Origin: Proteles cristata cristata
Taxonomy: Eukaryota > Chordata > Mammalia > Carnivora > Hyaenidae
Length of the DNA: 64,000 nt
NCBI GenBank assembly: GCA_017311185.1
Contig: JAESUZ010003509.1
Location: 153,036 to 217,035, forward strand
Reading direction: 5' to 3'
In this document: piece after piece, positions 32,761 to 43,284 of the stretch
Layout of the letters: each line of letters starts with the position of its first letter
Numbering within the stretch: position 1 is the first letter of the stretch
The notes under the pieces: model-generated
Database searches by the model: none
Told to the model about the DNA's origin: nothing
What the model saw: only the letters and a program-made list of their open reading frames with translations
Made by a program: the position numbers and the translations under genes

Positions 32761-33266
32761 GCAAACACTACTGTTTTCAACAACACCAAGGTCAACTGCT
32801 GAGGCAGACCAGATGCATTCCTCACTCAGAGGGCCTCAAAGTGTACTCTAAAGAACACTAGCTCCAGGTTTTAGACCAAAAGAAATTCATGTTTCCTGAA
32901 TCTGGATTAAATAAATCCGGAAGTTCAGGTTTTAATAAAAATTGCCTAGGTTTCTTTACTTCTCAGAGCGCTTAAAATACTAATGTGTGTGGTGATTCTG
33001 AAGATGGGTATCCATTAAGAAAAATGCCCCAGACTGCACTCCCCCCCCCCTCCCCGCGGCTCCACGCTGCTTCCCCTATGTGCGAGCACATGTATTTTCA
33101 GTACTTGTGTCAAAGCATTGAGCACAATCTGGGCAGGTAATGCGTGTTCCTAAGTCCAGAAGGAAAAGAATAGTGGGAAACAGATACAGTGAGAACAGAC
33201 ATGGTGCGTGCTTTGCAAATCCAAAAGCTTATACAATTTGGGAGACTCCTTTTAAAACCAATATGG
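32761..33266. other. Unassigned; possible old DNA-transposon trace and C-tract
   Basis: 32832-32870 (cctcaaagtgtactctaaagaacactag) resembles the end of a common old DNA transposon but is too short to name. A run of ten c followed by tcccc lies at 33041-33055. Confidence 0.3.
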
Positions 33267-33475
33267 AGAGGCGCCTGGGTGGCTCATTCAGTTAAGTGTC
33301 CAACTTTTGATTTTGGCTCAGATCATGATCTCACGGTTCGTGAGTTCAAGCCTCACATCGGGCTCTGCACTGACAGCACAGAGCCTGCTTAGGATTTTCT
33401 CTCTGTCTCTCTGCCCCTCCCCTGCTCTCTCTCTCTCTCTCTCTCTCTCTCAAAATAAATAAAATTTAAAAACAA
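33267..33475 (+). mobile_element. Felid CAN-SINE
   Basis: gaggcgcctgggtggctcattcag head, ctgcactgacagcacagagcctgc body, pure CT run at about 33425-33450 and caaaataaataaaa tail extended by A-rich sequence to about 33500. Confidence 0.95.
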
Positions 33476-33644
33476 TTTAAAAACAAATAAATATATAAAA
33501 ACTTCAAAAAAATACGGAAAGATCTTAATTTTGTAAATTTTACAAAAATATATGATTATACAAATACATAAACAGTGACCTGCATTGAAATCATCTCCAA
33601 GCTGCTTGACCATCTCTGTGCCTTCTAGCAAGACATCCCCACCA

Positions 33645-33805
33645 AAGGGTTCTCAATTTATTCAAGTTTAAGAGCTTCTTGAGGTAAGGACCATGTGTGT
33701 GCAGCTCTCCGTACCCATTGCTCTCTTCAGTCACTGCCCTGTTCATCTGAACGACACCCCAGCACGCAGTAGACACTCAACCAGTAGCTCATTGATAATG
33801 AACTG
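33645..33805 (+). mobile_element. L2 3' end
   Basis: aagagcttcttgaggtaaggaccatgtg, accccagcacgcagtagacactcaaccag and gataatgaactga follow the L2 terminus. Confidence 0.5.
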
Positions 33806-33950
33806 AAAAGAAGGAAAGAAGGCAGTGAGGCAGGCAGGGAGGGAGGAAGGAAGGGGGAAAGGAGGGGGAAGGAAGGATGGAAGGAAGGAAGGAAGGAAGG
33901 AAGGAAGGAAGGAAGGAAGGAAGGAAGGGGGAAGGATGGAAGGAAGGAAG
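33806..33950. repeat. (GGAA)n-type purine tract
   Basis: Continuous purine run of about 140 bp on the plus strand, with a core of about fourteen ggaa units at 33882-33927. Gives an Arg/Lys/Glu/Gly frame that is not a gene. Confidence 0.96.
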
Positions 33951-34529
33951 AAACCTAACTTGGTTTACTCTCTAAGCACCATAGTTTTTGGAATTTCTTA
34001 TCACAAGAAGTTGCCATGATTGAACCATGGAAGATTTATGAAGAATCTCTCTTTAAATTACCCAAAGCACAGCACGAGGGTCAGGAGTAAGTTACATTCT
34101 TCAAAGTGCCATGATGTGCAAGGGGGACCCTAGCTTCTCTTCTGGCTCTGTCAAGTCCATTCTCTTCCTACTGCACCTTCAGTAGCCTTTAACCTCTTGT
34201 GCTTCCTGCCACGTCTGGGGAAGCTGGGGAGACTCTGCACTCGGGACTCGTGTTGAAGCCTGAGGAAACCCTGCTTTGGCTGTTAGTTAAGTCAGTGGAT
34301 AATCCAACCCACAGGAGACCTAACGGGAGCAAGGGCTAGAGAGTCAGGAGCAGCACACACTCAAACCACCTGGGAAGCTCAGTAAAGACACTCCTCTCCA
34401 AGCCCCTCCCTGGACCAACTAAATCATACCCTCTGGCAGTATTTCCCTGGCACATGTGTGTTTTAAGAGTTCCTATGTGAGTGCCATGTGCAAAACGGAC
34501 TGGAGAACTCCTGGGCTGGATAAATGTGC
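33951..34529. other. Mostly single-copy; possible DNA-transposon trace
   Basis: 34358-34450 (accacctgggaagctcag, aagcccctccctggaccaac) resembles a common old hAT-like fossil. Otherwise nothing recognised. Confidence 0.3.
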
Positions 34530-34660
34530 GCCGCTTCCAAGATCTGCCCTTAATTCATTCTGTGGATGTGGGTAGGCTCATTACCCTGTCCAGACCCCAT
34601 TTATTCAACTGTGAAACGTGTGGCATGAACAATAACCTATTTAGAGAGAAAATGGTTAAA
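34530..34660 (+). mobile_element. MIR fragment
   Basis: ctgtggatgtgggtaggctcattaccctgtccagaccccatttattcaactgtgaaacgtg-like order equals the MIR core from the ctgtgtgaccttgggc region to the ctgtaaaatgg region. Confidence 0.55.
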
Positions 34661-34837
34661 CTTCCATACTTGGTAACTGTGTATTATTTTTATGTAAGTA
34701 ACACTTTTGTAGCTATGACAAGGTGAGACACTGCAAAGTGCAAAGATGAAATTGTGGTCCTTGACCTCAAGAAGTTAAGAAACAAGTTTGAAACAGGTTT
34801 CAAATCCCATCAGTCACCTAAGAGTAAAAGACAGAGA

Positions 34838-34912
34838 CTTGGTGGATGGATGGATGGATGGATGGATGGATGGATGGATGGATGGGTGGATGGGTGGATG
34901 GATGGATGGATG
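34838..34912. repeat. (TGGA)n microsatellite
   Basis: About eighteen tgga units with two gggt variants at 34880-34895. Confidence 0.97.
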
Positions 34913-35049
34913 AGGAGAAAGACAGACACTCATGGTTTCTTTGTGAAATATTCTACATATCATTTTAATTCCTTACATGCCCTTCTAAATCTTAGCAGCA
35001 TCCTGATGTGAATCCAGGGGAAATTAAATATGCCATCACGTGGGTTACA
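34913..35049. other. No feature seen
   Basis: Short unique-looking spacer. Confidence 0.4.
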
Positions 35050-35830
35050 GGAAGACGTAAATCAGAATTTTATTTGTGTTGTTTATTTTATGGACATAAA
35101 GCACACAAATGTAGATTCATTATAATTCATAATTCCTGGCTCAAGAAACACTCTCCCCAATAGTCCATGCTGTCTGACCCTTTATAAAATTATGATTTTA
35201 TCAGGTAAAGAGCATCTATACAAATTTGTCTAGAGCATCTGTAAAAGGTGATCTATCCATCACCAACCCATGAATAAGAACATTATCACTTACTTAATCT
35301 AGGACTTTTCTCATTCCATTTTCTTGCTTTAACCACTTAGCCAAACCCAGACAGAAAAATCACTTGAAATATTGTGTTTTATAAATGTTGTTTTAAAAAA
35401 GAAAGTTTCATCATGAACTCACATATGCACATATGTCTGAACTATATATTTAGTTTCACTTATTTCTTAACCTTACAAAAAGGCTGTCATACTACAGGTT
35501 GTCTCTAGGTCTTGCCTTTTAACTAAAATTTATATTATTAAGATTATCTCTGTTTTGATGGAGAAGTCATTTGTTATCACTGCTGTATAATATTCTGTTG
35601 CATAAATATACTCTATCTTTATCTACCTCCTTTAGAGAGCATTCAAGTGGTTCCTAATTGTGTGCTATTACAAAAGGGGTGCTTCTTGCATTCTTAAATA
35701 TTTCTCCTGACACACATGTGCAGGAGTTTCTCTTCAGTGTGTACTTAGGAGAGCAAGGCCAAGATTGCAAAGAATGTGCCTGTTTAAATTTGCAACCTAA
35801 TGGTTCCTTGTTTTCCAGTGTGGATAGGCT
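35050..35830 (-). mobile_element. Old L1 (L1ME/HAL1 type) 3' region, reverse orientation
   Basis: tgctgtataatattctgttgcataaatatac, ttcaagtggttcctaattg, tctcctgacacacatgtgcaggagtttctc and cttaggagagcaaggcc are the complement of an old L1 3' region in order. The left half to about 35050 is more doubtful. Confidence 0.55.
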
Positions 35831-35879
35831 GAGTTAAAGTCAACCATAAACATGTAAGAAAGCTTAAAATAAGAATGTG

Positions 35880-36115
35880 ATTATTAGTTTAACAAATATG
35901 TATGGAGAGCATACCAAGCACTGTGCTCTATGTGGGGGATAAAACAATATAACAAAAGAAAAGGGTCCTTTACATCACTGGGCTACACACAAGAGGGAAG
36001 AAATGAGAACAGAATATCACGAGTGGGCAGAGAGGGAAACAGAAGGGTACTCCAAGATGAGAAAGGCCTCTAACTCAAACTTAGAAGTCAGAAAGATCAA
36101 GAAGGAACAGAAGAA
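35880..36115 (-). mobile_element. L2 3' region, reverse orientation
   Basis: tttaacaaatatgtatggagagcataccaagcactgtgctc then gaaaggcctctaactcaaacttag and agaaggaacagaag follow the L2 3' region complement. Confidence 0.52.
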
Positions 36116-36224
36116 GTAAATTAACCCAATCCCTTCATTTTCTAGGTGGAGACATAACACAGGGAAAACGTAGCACTGAACGATCAAAAGAGCATTTTAT
36201 GTCTACTAGAAGTCATAGAAATCT

Positions 36225-36340
36225 CATGACTAGAGTGTTAGGACTTGTGAATAGAATATTCATGTAAAGGTTTAGCATAGTGCCAGGCACATGGTAAACT
36301 ACTAAACAATGTTAACTATTACTATTATCATTCAAGATGA
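36225..36340 (+). mobile_element. MIR 3' half
   Basis: catgtaaaggtttagcatagtgccaggcacatggtaaactac then gttaactattactattatc equals the MIR 3' half (gtaaagcgcttagaacagtgcctggcacatag). Confidence 0.6.
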
Positions 36341-36344
36341 CGCC

Positions 36345-37105
36345 TCAATTTTGGTTCAGGTAATTGGGTGAATGAAGGTCCATTTGATGAGACAGGGAAA
36401 AGAGAAAGAGGAAATTTGGGGACAGTGGAATGATGTCAGCTTCAGTCATGTGATGTCTGAGATACTCACGCTTAGGAGACTGTTGGATAGAAGTCTGAGA
36501 TTCTGAGATTCAGACAGTGTCAGCAGCTGGAGCTTTGGAAAAAGATGGAATCACCCAGAGGTATCATGTGTAAATCAGAACACCAAAGGCACAAACCTTC
36601 AGCATATTAATATGTAAATGGGCAGAGAAAGTAGCGCCCAGAGAGAAGACCCGAGAAGTGGAGTGAGGTGCACCAAGACATTATGAGGGCAGGAGAACAA
36701 AAGCCTAGGGAACAGAGCATTTCAAGAAGCAGACCACGGTGCTGAATGTCAGGAAGAAGTCCAGAAAGGGTACATTGGAATTTCCAAGACCAAGAAAGAC
36801 AATGCTGGCGACCTTGAGAAATGCAATTTCAGTGGAGTGGGGAGGGCTGCAGTCTATGCATCTCAGGCTTCAGAGTGAAAAAGAGGTGAAAAAGAGAAAG
36901 GAATGCCTGATACAGACAGACAGTGGAAAGAGAGATAACTGGAGGAAGCATGTACTCAAACAAATAATCTATTTTAAAGAGGCAAAGAGCTAAACATACT
37001 AATAGACTAAGGGGAAGAAGCCAGTGGAAAGAGAATTTGGAAATGTAAGAGCAGCTGCCTTTAATTGACGGAATAAAAATGCTCTGAGGGGGGGAGAAAT
37101 TAAGC
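36345..37105 (-). mobile_element. L2 ORF2 (reverse-transcriptase region) fossil, reverse orientation
   Basis: The minus strand corresponds to L2 ORF2. The block ggtgctgaatgtcagg, ggtacattggaatttcc, ctggcgaccttgagaaatgcaatttcagtggagtgg mirrors the L2 complement. The segment near 36625-36680 lines up with the part encoding the VPQGSVLGPLLF motif of CR1/L2 reverse transcriptases, here worn beyond translation. The plus-strand frame at 36739-36993 is a shadow. Adjacent to the L2 3' piece at 35880, so probably one copy interrupted by the MIR. Confidence 0.6.
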
Positions 37106-37755
37106 CCTCTTTGGTGGTGATCTTGGCTTTGGTGATCTTGGCTTTGGAAGTTTGGAGTGACAGTTTCCTTTAGTCCCCAGAGTATTCAGACAAAGGTGTT
37201 ATTCTAGATAATCAAGTGTTATCTCTCAGACTTTCAGATTTCATTTGTAAGTTTTACAAATACTAATACAGTATTCCCCCACTGTTTCACAGAACTGGAG
37301 AACTAGGAAGAATCATCCAGTGTCTGACCATCTTATTTTACTGAGAATTTTGTCATTCTAGAATTTTATTCCACTTCACTAAGGTGATAATAAATATTAT
37401 AATAAATTAGTGATGGAGGTGAAAATGATGCCCAAGGCTTCTGAATCCTACTTTAAAAGTAACCCATTCACTCATTCGACATGTATTGAACACACAAAAT
37501 TCAGACAAAATCTCTGTCCTCAGAGCTAATACAAGATCTTTTCCATTAGACCAAAATGTCCTTACGTATTTAATTTTGTGTCTCTAAAAATAATAAAACA
37601 ATATGTTTTTTGGGCTTTTTAAATGAAGACTAGAATCAATTTCACCTCATTATGGCACTGAGAACTTTCCACCTCCGTTTGATTAAGTGGTATCAATTTA
37701 GTAAGCTCATAATAGTGGACATTGGACACAGAAGGCACCAATGTCACCTGAACCC
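37106..37755. other. Mostly single-copy; small L2 trace and 15-bp tandem duplication
   Basis: 37455-37515 (attcactcattcgacatgtattgaacac) is a short reverse L2 end. ggtgatcttggcttt is repeated in tandem at 37116-37145. Confidence 0.4.
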
Positions 37756-37925
37756 TTACTCTCTCTGTCACAGTTCTGTCACGTCCCAGCTGTGAGGCAT
37801 TGGATCTATGCTTCCTTTCCTCCAACATGCAAATATTTCTTATAATTATGTACACAACAAAAGGGATATGTATTGTAATTTCCTGGCATATAGTAGACAT
37901 CTAGTAAATGCTAATGTGAGATAAG
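37756..37925 (+). mobile_element. MIR or MIR-like fragment
   Basis: cccttactctctctgtcacag, cccagctgtgaggcattgg, cctttcctccaacatgc and ttcctggcatatagtagacatctagtaaatgc parallel MIR order. Confidence 0.42.
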
Positions 37926-39330
37926 TTTGAAAATTTCAAACAGAAATAAAGAGGGTTTGAATAAAAACAAAAAATCAAAAGACAAGTTAGAGAACATCTT
38001 GCCTAACAAAATGGCTTTCTGGAGGCTCTGAATCCCCAGAAGGCATGGATACTGCTCCAAAGCAACAGGACCAATCAACAGTCTCACTGCACTTGAACAC
38101 GGATCTTTCCATTTCTAGCCAAAACCTTTTGGTTTGTGCCAAATTGTATTGTACCATGAAAAGAAGTCTAAATAATCTGGGTTTTGTCCTGTATACAAAG
38201 GTTTTCAAGAAGTGACATAAAGAATCCCCCACCAGGGTTTGGCACCAAATGTGTACAGTTATTGGAAAGGACCAGGACTGTGAGAAGAGTTCCTGTCCTT
38301 CACATAAAAGCCTCCATTTATCTGGTGAGTTCTATTTCTAAATTTAATAAACCATGAAAACTTTGACTTCCAACAGACACCCTAAAATAATGACAGAGTC
38401 CACAAAAATGCCAAGAGATGCACAAATTTAGTTTCCACATGCCTGCCCCAGTTCCAGCAGGATCCTGAGTCCCTGAAAGCACTTGGTATGCATTGAGCTG
38501 ATCAAAAAACATCAGTGAAAACATATTTCAGCTGTGGACATCATTTTTCTTTGGTACAGAGTGACTTTCACTCCTGCCAAAAAAAAAAAAAAAAAAAGTG
38601 CCCAAAATAAAAAGAAAAAAAATGAAAAGCAAAGTCTTCATATCAAAGCCTTATTGATTTTTTTCATTTACAAAAACTCAACTATGTCTGTCTATTAAAA
38701 ATAGAATGTCTAAGGGGCTGAACTTATGCCATGCCAAGAACTCAAATTTTCTACTGACTTTGGGGAGGGTTTCTGAGTTAGAACAAAAGCAGCGAGGCCA
38801 AAAGAGGGCTAGGAAATTGAATCTAAACTCCAGGTTTTCAAAACCTCGCTTTCTTATTCTATCCTCACACCCCACAAAATTCTGAGTTGAAATATTACAT
38901 AGGAGGCATCAAAGGACTTTATGAGAAATGCCACGTTGTACAAGGAAGCAAGACAGTCAACAGATACTTGGCACCCTATTGTGTCACAGGTGCTACCTAG
39001 TCAAGGTTGAACATGTGACTTCCAAAACTACCTTTCTTAGACTCATGGCACATCGTTCCCCACCATCTGCCTTATCCTCTGACTATCCAAATCGCAACCA
39101 GCCATCTAACTGCAAACATGACCTTCAACATACGTCTCCAAATCTTTACCTAGATTTTTACCCTCTTGTCCTTCAACACCCAGGCTGAATGTCTAGGATC
39201 AGTCTGGGTATACTGAAATTATGTTTAAATATATGCTTCCTCTAAGATAATGGGGAGTAGGTCCACGAAGATGCCAGGCCTGCACCTTCCAAATTCCTTG
39301 AAACAGTAAGCTAGTGATAGGTGCTTCTTA
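37926..39330. other. Single-copy stretch, 1.4 kb
   Basis: No repeat asserted, apart from a poly-A run at 38579-38597 and a doubtful L2 trace at 39090-39190. Frames 37987-38232, 38318-38524 and 38928-39188 lack motifs. Confidence 0.42.
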
Positions 39331-39349
39331 AAGAATTCATGGACATATC

Positions 39350-39580
39350 GGGGCACCTGGGGGTGGCTCAGTCAGTTGAGCGTCCGACTTCGGCTCAGGT
39401 CATGATCTCACAGTTCGTTGGTTCGAGCCCTGGGTTGGGCTCTGTGCTGACAGCTAGTTCAGAGCCTGGAGCCTATTTCGGATTCTGTATCTCCCTCTCT
39501 CTCTGACCCTCCCCTGTTCATGCTCTCTCTCTCTCTCTCTCTCTCTCTCAGAAATAAATAAAACATAAATTAAAAAAAAA
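39350..39580 (+). mobile_element. Felid CAN-SINE
   Basis: ggggcacctgggggtggctcag head to cagaaataaataaaac tail. 18-bp duplication aagaattcatggacatat at 39331-39348 and 39581-39598 with one mismatch. Has the ctcag rather than the young-subfamily cttag A-box base. Confidence 0.96.
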
Positions 39581-39598
39581 AAGAATTCATAGACATAT

Positions 39599-39955
39599 AA
39601 GGGATGAATCAAACATAGATTCTGCCATCAATGAAGAGGCTAGAAGGGGAAGAAAAAACAGCACAAAATTAACGGAAATTCTAAGCAAAGTGATAAATGG
39701 GATGATAGGTGCTCAGAAAGCCTTTAGAAGCAGACGCTAGAGGGTAGCTACTTCTGGGGGTTCAGGGTAGGCTTCACAGAGGAAGTGGCATATGAAACAG
39801 AGCCTTGGGGGATGTTGGGGACTGAACCAACTAAACCAAGCAGGGCACTTGTAAAGTTTAAGGTTAATGTAAGCAAAACATTAACAACCAGGTCCATAGT
39901 AGGAGCTAAACAAATGGTAGCCAGTAATAATAAAGATAATAGTACTCAATCTAGT
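39599..39955. other. No feature seen
   Basis: Unique-looking sequence up to the U6 insertion. Confidence 0.4.
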
Positions 39956-39968
39956 CTCAAATACACGT

Positions 39969-39997
39969 CACGTGCTCACTTCGGCAGCACATATACT
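39969..39997 (+). pseudogene. U6 snRNA 5'-end retrocopy (about 26 nt)
   Basis: 39972-39997 equals the first 26 nt of mammalian U6 snRNA with one change (gtgctcacttcgg instead of gtgctcgcttcgg). It is bracketed by a perfect 13-bp direct repeat ctcaaatacacgt at 39956-39968 and 39996-40008, the hallmark of L1-mediated insertion. There is no poly-A tail, as in tailless 3'-truncated retropseudogenes. Three bases (cac) precede the U6 start; the last ct of U6 is shared with the duplication. It is not a functional U6 gene. Confidence 0.8.
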
Positions 39998-40008
39998 CAA
40001 ATACACGT

Positions 40009-40990
40009 ATCAGTTGTTAGTGCTTTGTTTTATTTCTTTTATACTTTCACTATCCTGACGCTAGAGTCTCTAGTCACATGAGTATGAAGTTGGTACGTCT
40101 TACCAATCACAAATTCATCTCATTACCAGCTTTGGCAAGTCAGGCATGGAGGATACTGAGCTCCTGGTTTGTTCAGCCTTGGGCTTGACATGAATTCTTG
40201 GAACTCAGTTGAATTGGCAAACCCGTTGTTTATGCTTCGAGCCTACTTTTTGTGGCCAACGGTCAGCTCCGAGTTTTCATTCTCCCATCAGGATGGTCCC
40301 AAGAGGGGCAGGATCTATCCTTTTAACCAAATGCTCTTGCCTCTCAAAGAAGGCACCAAGACACACCTTGGACTTTGATGTTGATGATCTTTGGTTAACA
40401 AACAGTGACGTGTGGCTCTCATGCTGTTCATATAAGACACATAACAAGTGCTTCACCTAGTCCTAAGATGGCTATGGGTTTTTTTTAACCCACGTATATT
40501 GACAAGGTACATGTAGCATTCTTGGTTCTGAAATTTTTTTAGCTGCAGAATTTTTTTCTGAAGTTTTTTTTTTTGTTTTGTTTTGTTTTAGTTGCAATTC
40601 TCCTAAATGCTCTTCTGGTTTCAGTTTCTCCTTCCTACGGTCCATCCTCACACAACATAATCATGGTTGTGATCCTCACACTGCTGAAGCCCATGTGACT
40701 ATTGTGTCAAAGACCTCCATGGCATCCTTGCGATTGTTATCAAATAAGTGTTAGGAATCCCTCAGTCAGTCTATGATGACTTTGCCAAGGAGGTAGGATG
40801 GAAGTTACAGCAGAGATACAATCCTGACATGATAGGTTTGCAGTTTTGAAACAAGGGGTCTATTGATTAAAGAAAAAGCCAAAAACCCCATTGAAGAGTC
40901 CTCAAGGCCTTACCAGTCTTGCTATTATTTTGTCACCTTTCCAAATTGTGGCCGTGCCTATGTACACACCTCATGCTTTCACAGACAACT
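40009..40990. other. Single-copy stretch, possible old retrocopy
   Basis: Two overlapping frames (40169-40378 and 40209-40460) share no known motif. T-rich gttttgttttgtttt at 40575-40590. I could not match 40080-40990 to any gene or repeat. Confidence 0.35.
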
Positions 40991-40994
40991 CTAT

Positions 40995-41455
40995 TAAAAG
41001 TACGTGCCCAATAAAGAGGATGTGGTATGTATTTATATGCAATGGAATATTGCTCAATCATCAAAAAGAATGAAATCCTGCCATTTGCAATGGCGTGGAT
41101 GGGGCCAGAGTGTATTATGCTAAGCAAAATAAGTCAGAGAAAGACAAATGCCATATGCTTTCATTCACATGTGGGGTTTAGGAAATGAAACAGATGAACA
41201 TATAGGAAGGAAAAAAAGAGAGAGAGAAGAAAGCAAATGATAAGAGACTCTTAACTATAGGGAACAAACTCCGGGTTTCTGGAGGGGAGATGGGTGGGAG
41301 GTGGGCTAGATGGAGGATGGATATTAGGGAGGACCCTGGCTGTGATGAGCACAGGGTGGTGCATGTAAGGGATGACAGACTGAATAATACTCCTAAAACT
41401 GTGCTGTATGTAAACTGGCTAGAATTTAAATAAAAATTTGGGGAGAAAAAAACAG
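40995..41455 (+). mobile_element. Carnivore L1 3' end
   Basis: gatgtggtatgtatttatatgcaatgg, gaatgaaatcctgccatttgcaatggcgtgg, ataagtcagagaaagacaaatg, agagactcttaactatag and gaatttaaataaaaat run through ORF2 end and 3' UTR. Heavily substituted; 5'-truncated. Confidence 0.82.
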
Positions 41456-41514
41456 GCTCAGGTGCATGTCACTAGCATCTGCTTACATACACACACCCTA
41501 CAATGTCCAACCCC

Positions 41515-41700
41515 GTTTTCTCCCAGCAAAATCCTACTCACCTCTTAACACCCAGTTCAAATATCTGGTCCTCTGTTAGTCATTTCTAGACTCTCCCAAT
41601 AGAGGTTAGATGTTCCCTCTCCCTTGACTTCCTTACACATAAAAGAAGGAGTCCCTTCTGAGTACTTGATATCTATTCGCCAGTTACAACATTGAAATAA
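41515..41700 (+). mobile_element. L2 3' UTR fragment
   Basis: cctactcacctcttaacacccagttcaaatatctgg and catttctagactctcc parallel the L2 3' UTR. Confidence 0.42.
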
Positions 41701-42050
41701 AATGATCTTGACCCCAAAGTAATCATGAATGAACTGTTTAAAGAGGAAAAACAATTCCTGTTGTAACACAGCTTATTCCTATCATCACCTCTGTGCTCTT
41801 GTTGATTATTCGGTTCATGCCAAATAGTTCAAGTGTTATACAAATACTTGTATAAGTATTGTGAAAGGAAAGTGTTTGTTAAAGAAAGCTGTAACTTTTG
41901 CAAAGGTATAGAACTCCAGGAACTCAGTAGAAGTGATGTTGGGGAAGTTCTCAAGCATAGGGTGTCCATCGACAAATTAGAATTTCATTGAGGTGGACAG
42001 CTATCAGGTGAAAAAGATAGAATCTGCAACCTGAGAAGGTACCTCCCAAG
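41701..42050. other. No feature seen
   Basis: AT-rich unique-looking sequence. Confidence 0.4.
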
Positions 42051-42060
42051 AGAATGATAT

Positions 42061-42278
42061 AGGAACCCCTGGGTGGTTCAGTTGGTTAAGCGCTGACTTC
42101 GGCTCAGGTCATGATCTTACGGTTCCTGGGTTCGAGCCCCGCATTGGGCTTTGACAGCTTAGAGCCTGGAGTCTGCTTCAGATTCTGTGTCTCCCTCTCT
42201 CTCTATTCCTCCCCCACTCGTGCTCTGTTTCTCCCTCTCTCTCAAAAATAAGTAAATGTTTAAAAAAATGTTAAAGAA
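42061..42278 (+). mobile_element. Felid CAN-SINE
   Basis: aggaacccctgggtggttcag head to caaaaataagtaaatg tail. Duplication agaatgatat (42051-42060) / agaaggatat (42279-42288), one mismatch. Lost a few bases in the ctgtgctgacagc region (gggctttgacagc). Confidence 0.94.
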
Positions 42279-42320
42279 AGAAGGATATGAATATCAAAAG
42301 ATTAAGAACAGCCATTGGTA

Positions 42321-42543
42321 GGGGCGCCTGGGTGGCTTAGTCGGTTAAGCGTCCGACTTTCGCTTGGGTCATGATCTCGCGGTTCGTGGGTTCGAAGCCC
42401 CGCGTCGGGCTCTGTGCTGACTGCCAGCTCAGAGCCTGGAGCCTGTTTCAGTCTGTGACTCCCTCTCTCTCTGACCCTCCCCTGCTCACGCTGTCTCTCT
42501 CTCTCTCTCCTAGAAATAAATAAAACATTAAAAAATTTTTTAA
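42321..42543 (+). mobile_element. Felid CAN-SINE, young subfamily
   Basis: Complete, with perfect 17-bp duplication aagaacagccattggta at 42304-42320 and 42544-42560. All young-subfamily diagnostics present. The B-box carries one extra a (ggttcgaagcccc), which would weaken Pol III transcription. Confidence 0.98.
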
Positions 42544-42560
42544 AAGAACAGCCATTGGTA

Positions 42561-42784
42561 AAATTGATAAATCCTTCAGAAAAATGACAATTTTAATGAG
42601 TAAAGGTAAGCTAGCTATTGTAAGAAACTGCCACAAAAATTTCAGACGCTTAACACGAATAGAAGTGTTTCTCAAGATTTTGTCTAATGTGTGTGGGTGG
42701 ATGGGGGTGGATCGAGGTCGGATGGGTCAGAAAGGAGGTTCTTCTCCACTCAAGCTCTTTCAATCCAGGTACCTCTGCTGTCTT
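42561..42784. other. No feature seen
   Basis: Unique-looking spacer with a gtgggtgg-rich patch near 42690-42725. Confidence 0.4.
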
Positions 42785-43020
42785 CTAGACCAGGGGTTGG
42801 CGATCATTTCCAATAAAAGACCAGACAGTAAATATCTTCAACCTGCAGGCCATCTGGTCCCTGCCACGGTTACTTAACTCTACCATTGTAGCATGCAAGC
42901 AGCCATAGGCGATGCATGAATGAGTGGGCATGGCTGTATTCCCATAAAAGTACTTTTACAGAAATAAGTGGGCCAGTTATGACCTACTGGCTGTGGCTTG
43001 GTGATTTCTGTTCTAGAGTT
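42785..43020 (+). mobile_element. hAT-Charlie-type DNA transposon fossil
   Basis: ccaggggttggcgatcatttcc, agaccagacagtaaatatcttc, ttaactctaccattgtagc, gcagccataggcgatgc and tattcccataaaagtac match in order a common mammalian non-autonomous hAT element (MER1 group). Exact subfamily not assigned. Confidence 0.58.
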
Positions 43021-43284
43021 TCATCCTTCTCGCTATTCAGGAGGTAAAGAGGGAAGAGAGAAGAAAGACAGACAGTCCTCATAGGGTTATTAATGCTTAT
43101 ACAGTCTATGCTAGTATCTCCTGAGAGATTTTTTTCCTTTTCTGTAACTAATCTACTCTAAACGTAGAGGAGGGCATGAAGATGATCAATATATATATAG
43201 TAAATGATTATTGAATGCATTTATTATAATACGATTTTGAAAAGCAAAATAAATACTCAACCACTTTGTGCATCCTAAACATTA
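43021..43284. other. No feature seen
   Basis: AT-rich spacer. Confidence 0.4.

Noticed and set aside
34838..34912. Direct repeats resembling a CRISPR array
   Set aside because: Four-base units without spacers; simple microsatellite. The same applies to the GATA and GGAA tracts.
39969..39997. Functional U6 snRNA gene
   Set aside because: Only the first 26 nt are present, and no proximal sequence element or TATA box at Pol III spacing is seen upstream.
42321..42420. tRNA-Lys-like sequences in SINE heads as tRNA genes
   Set aside because: They cannot form a full cloverleaf, lack a proper acceptor stem and are joined to SINE bodies and tails.
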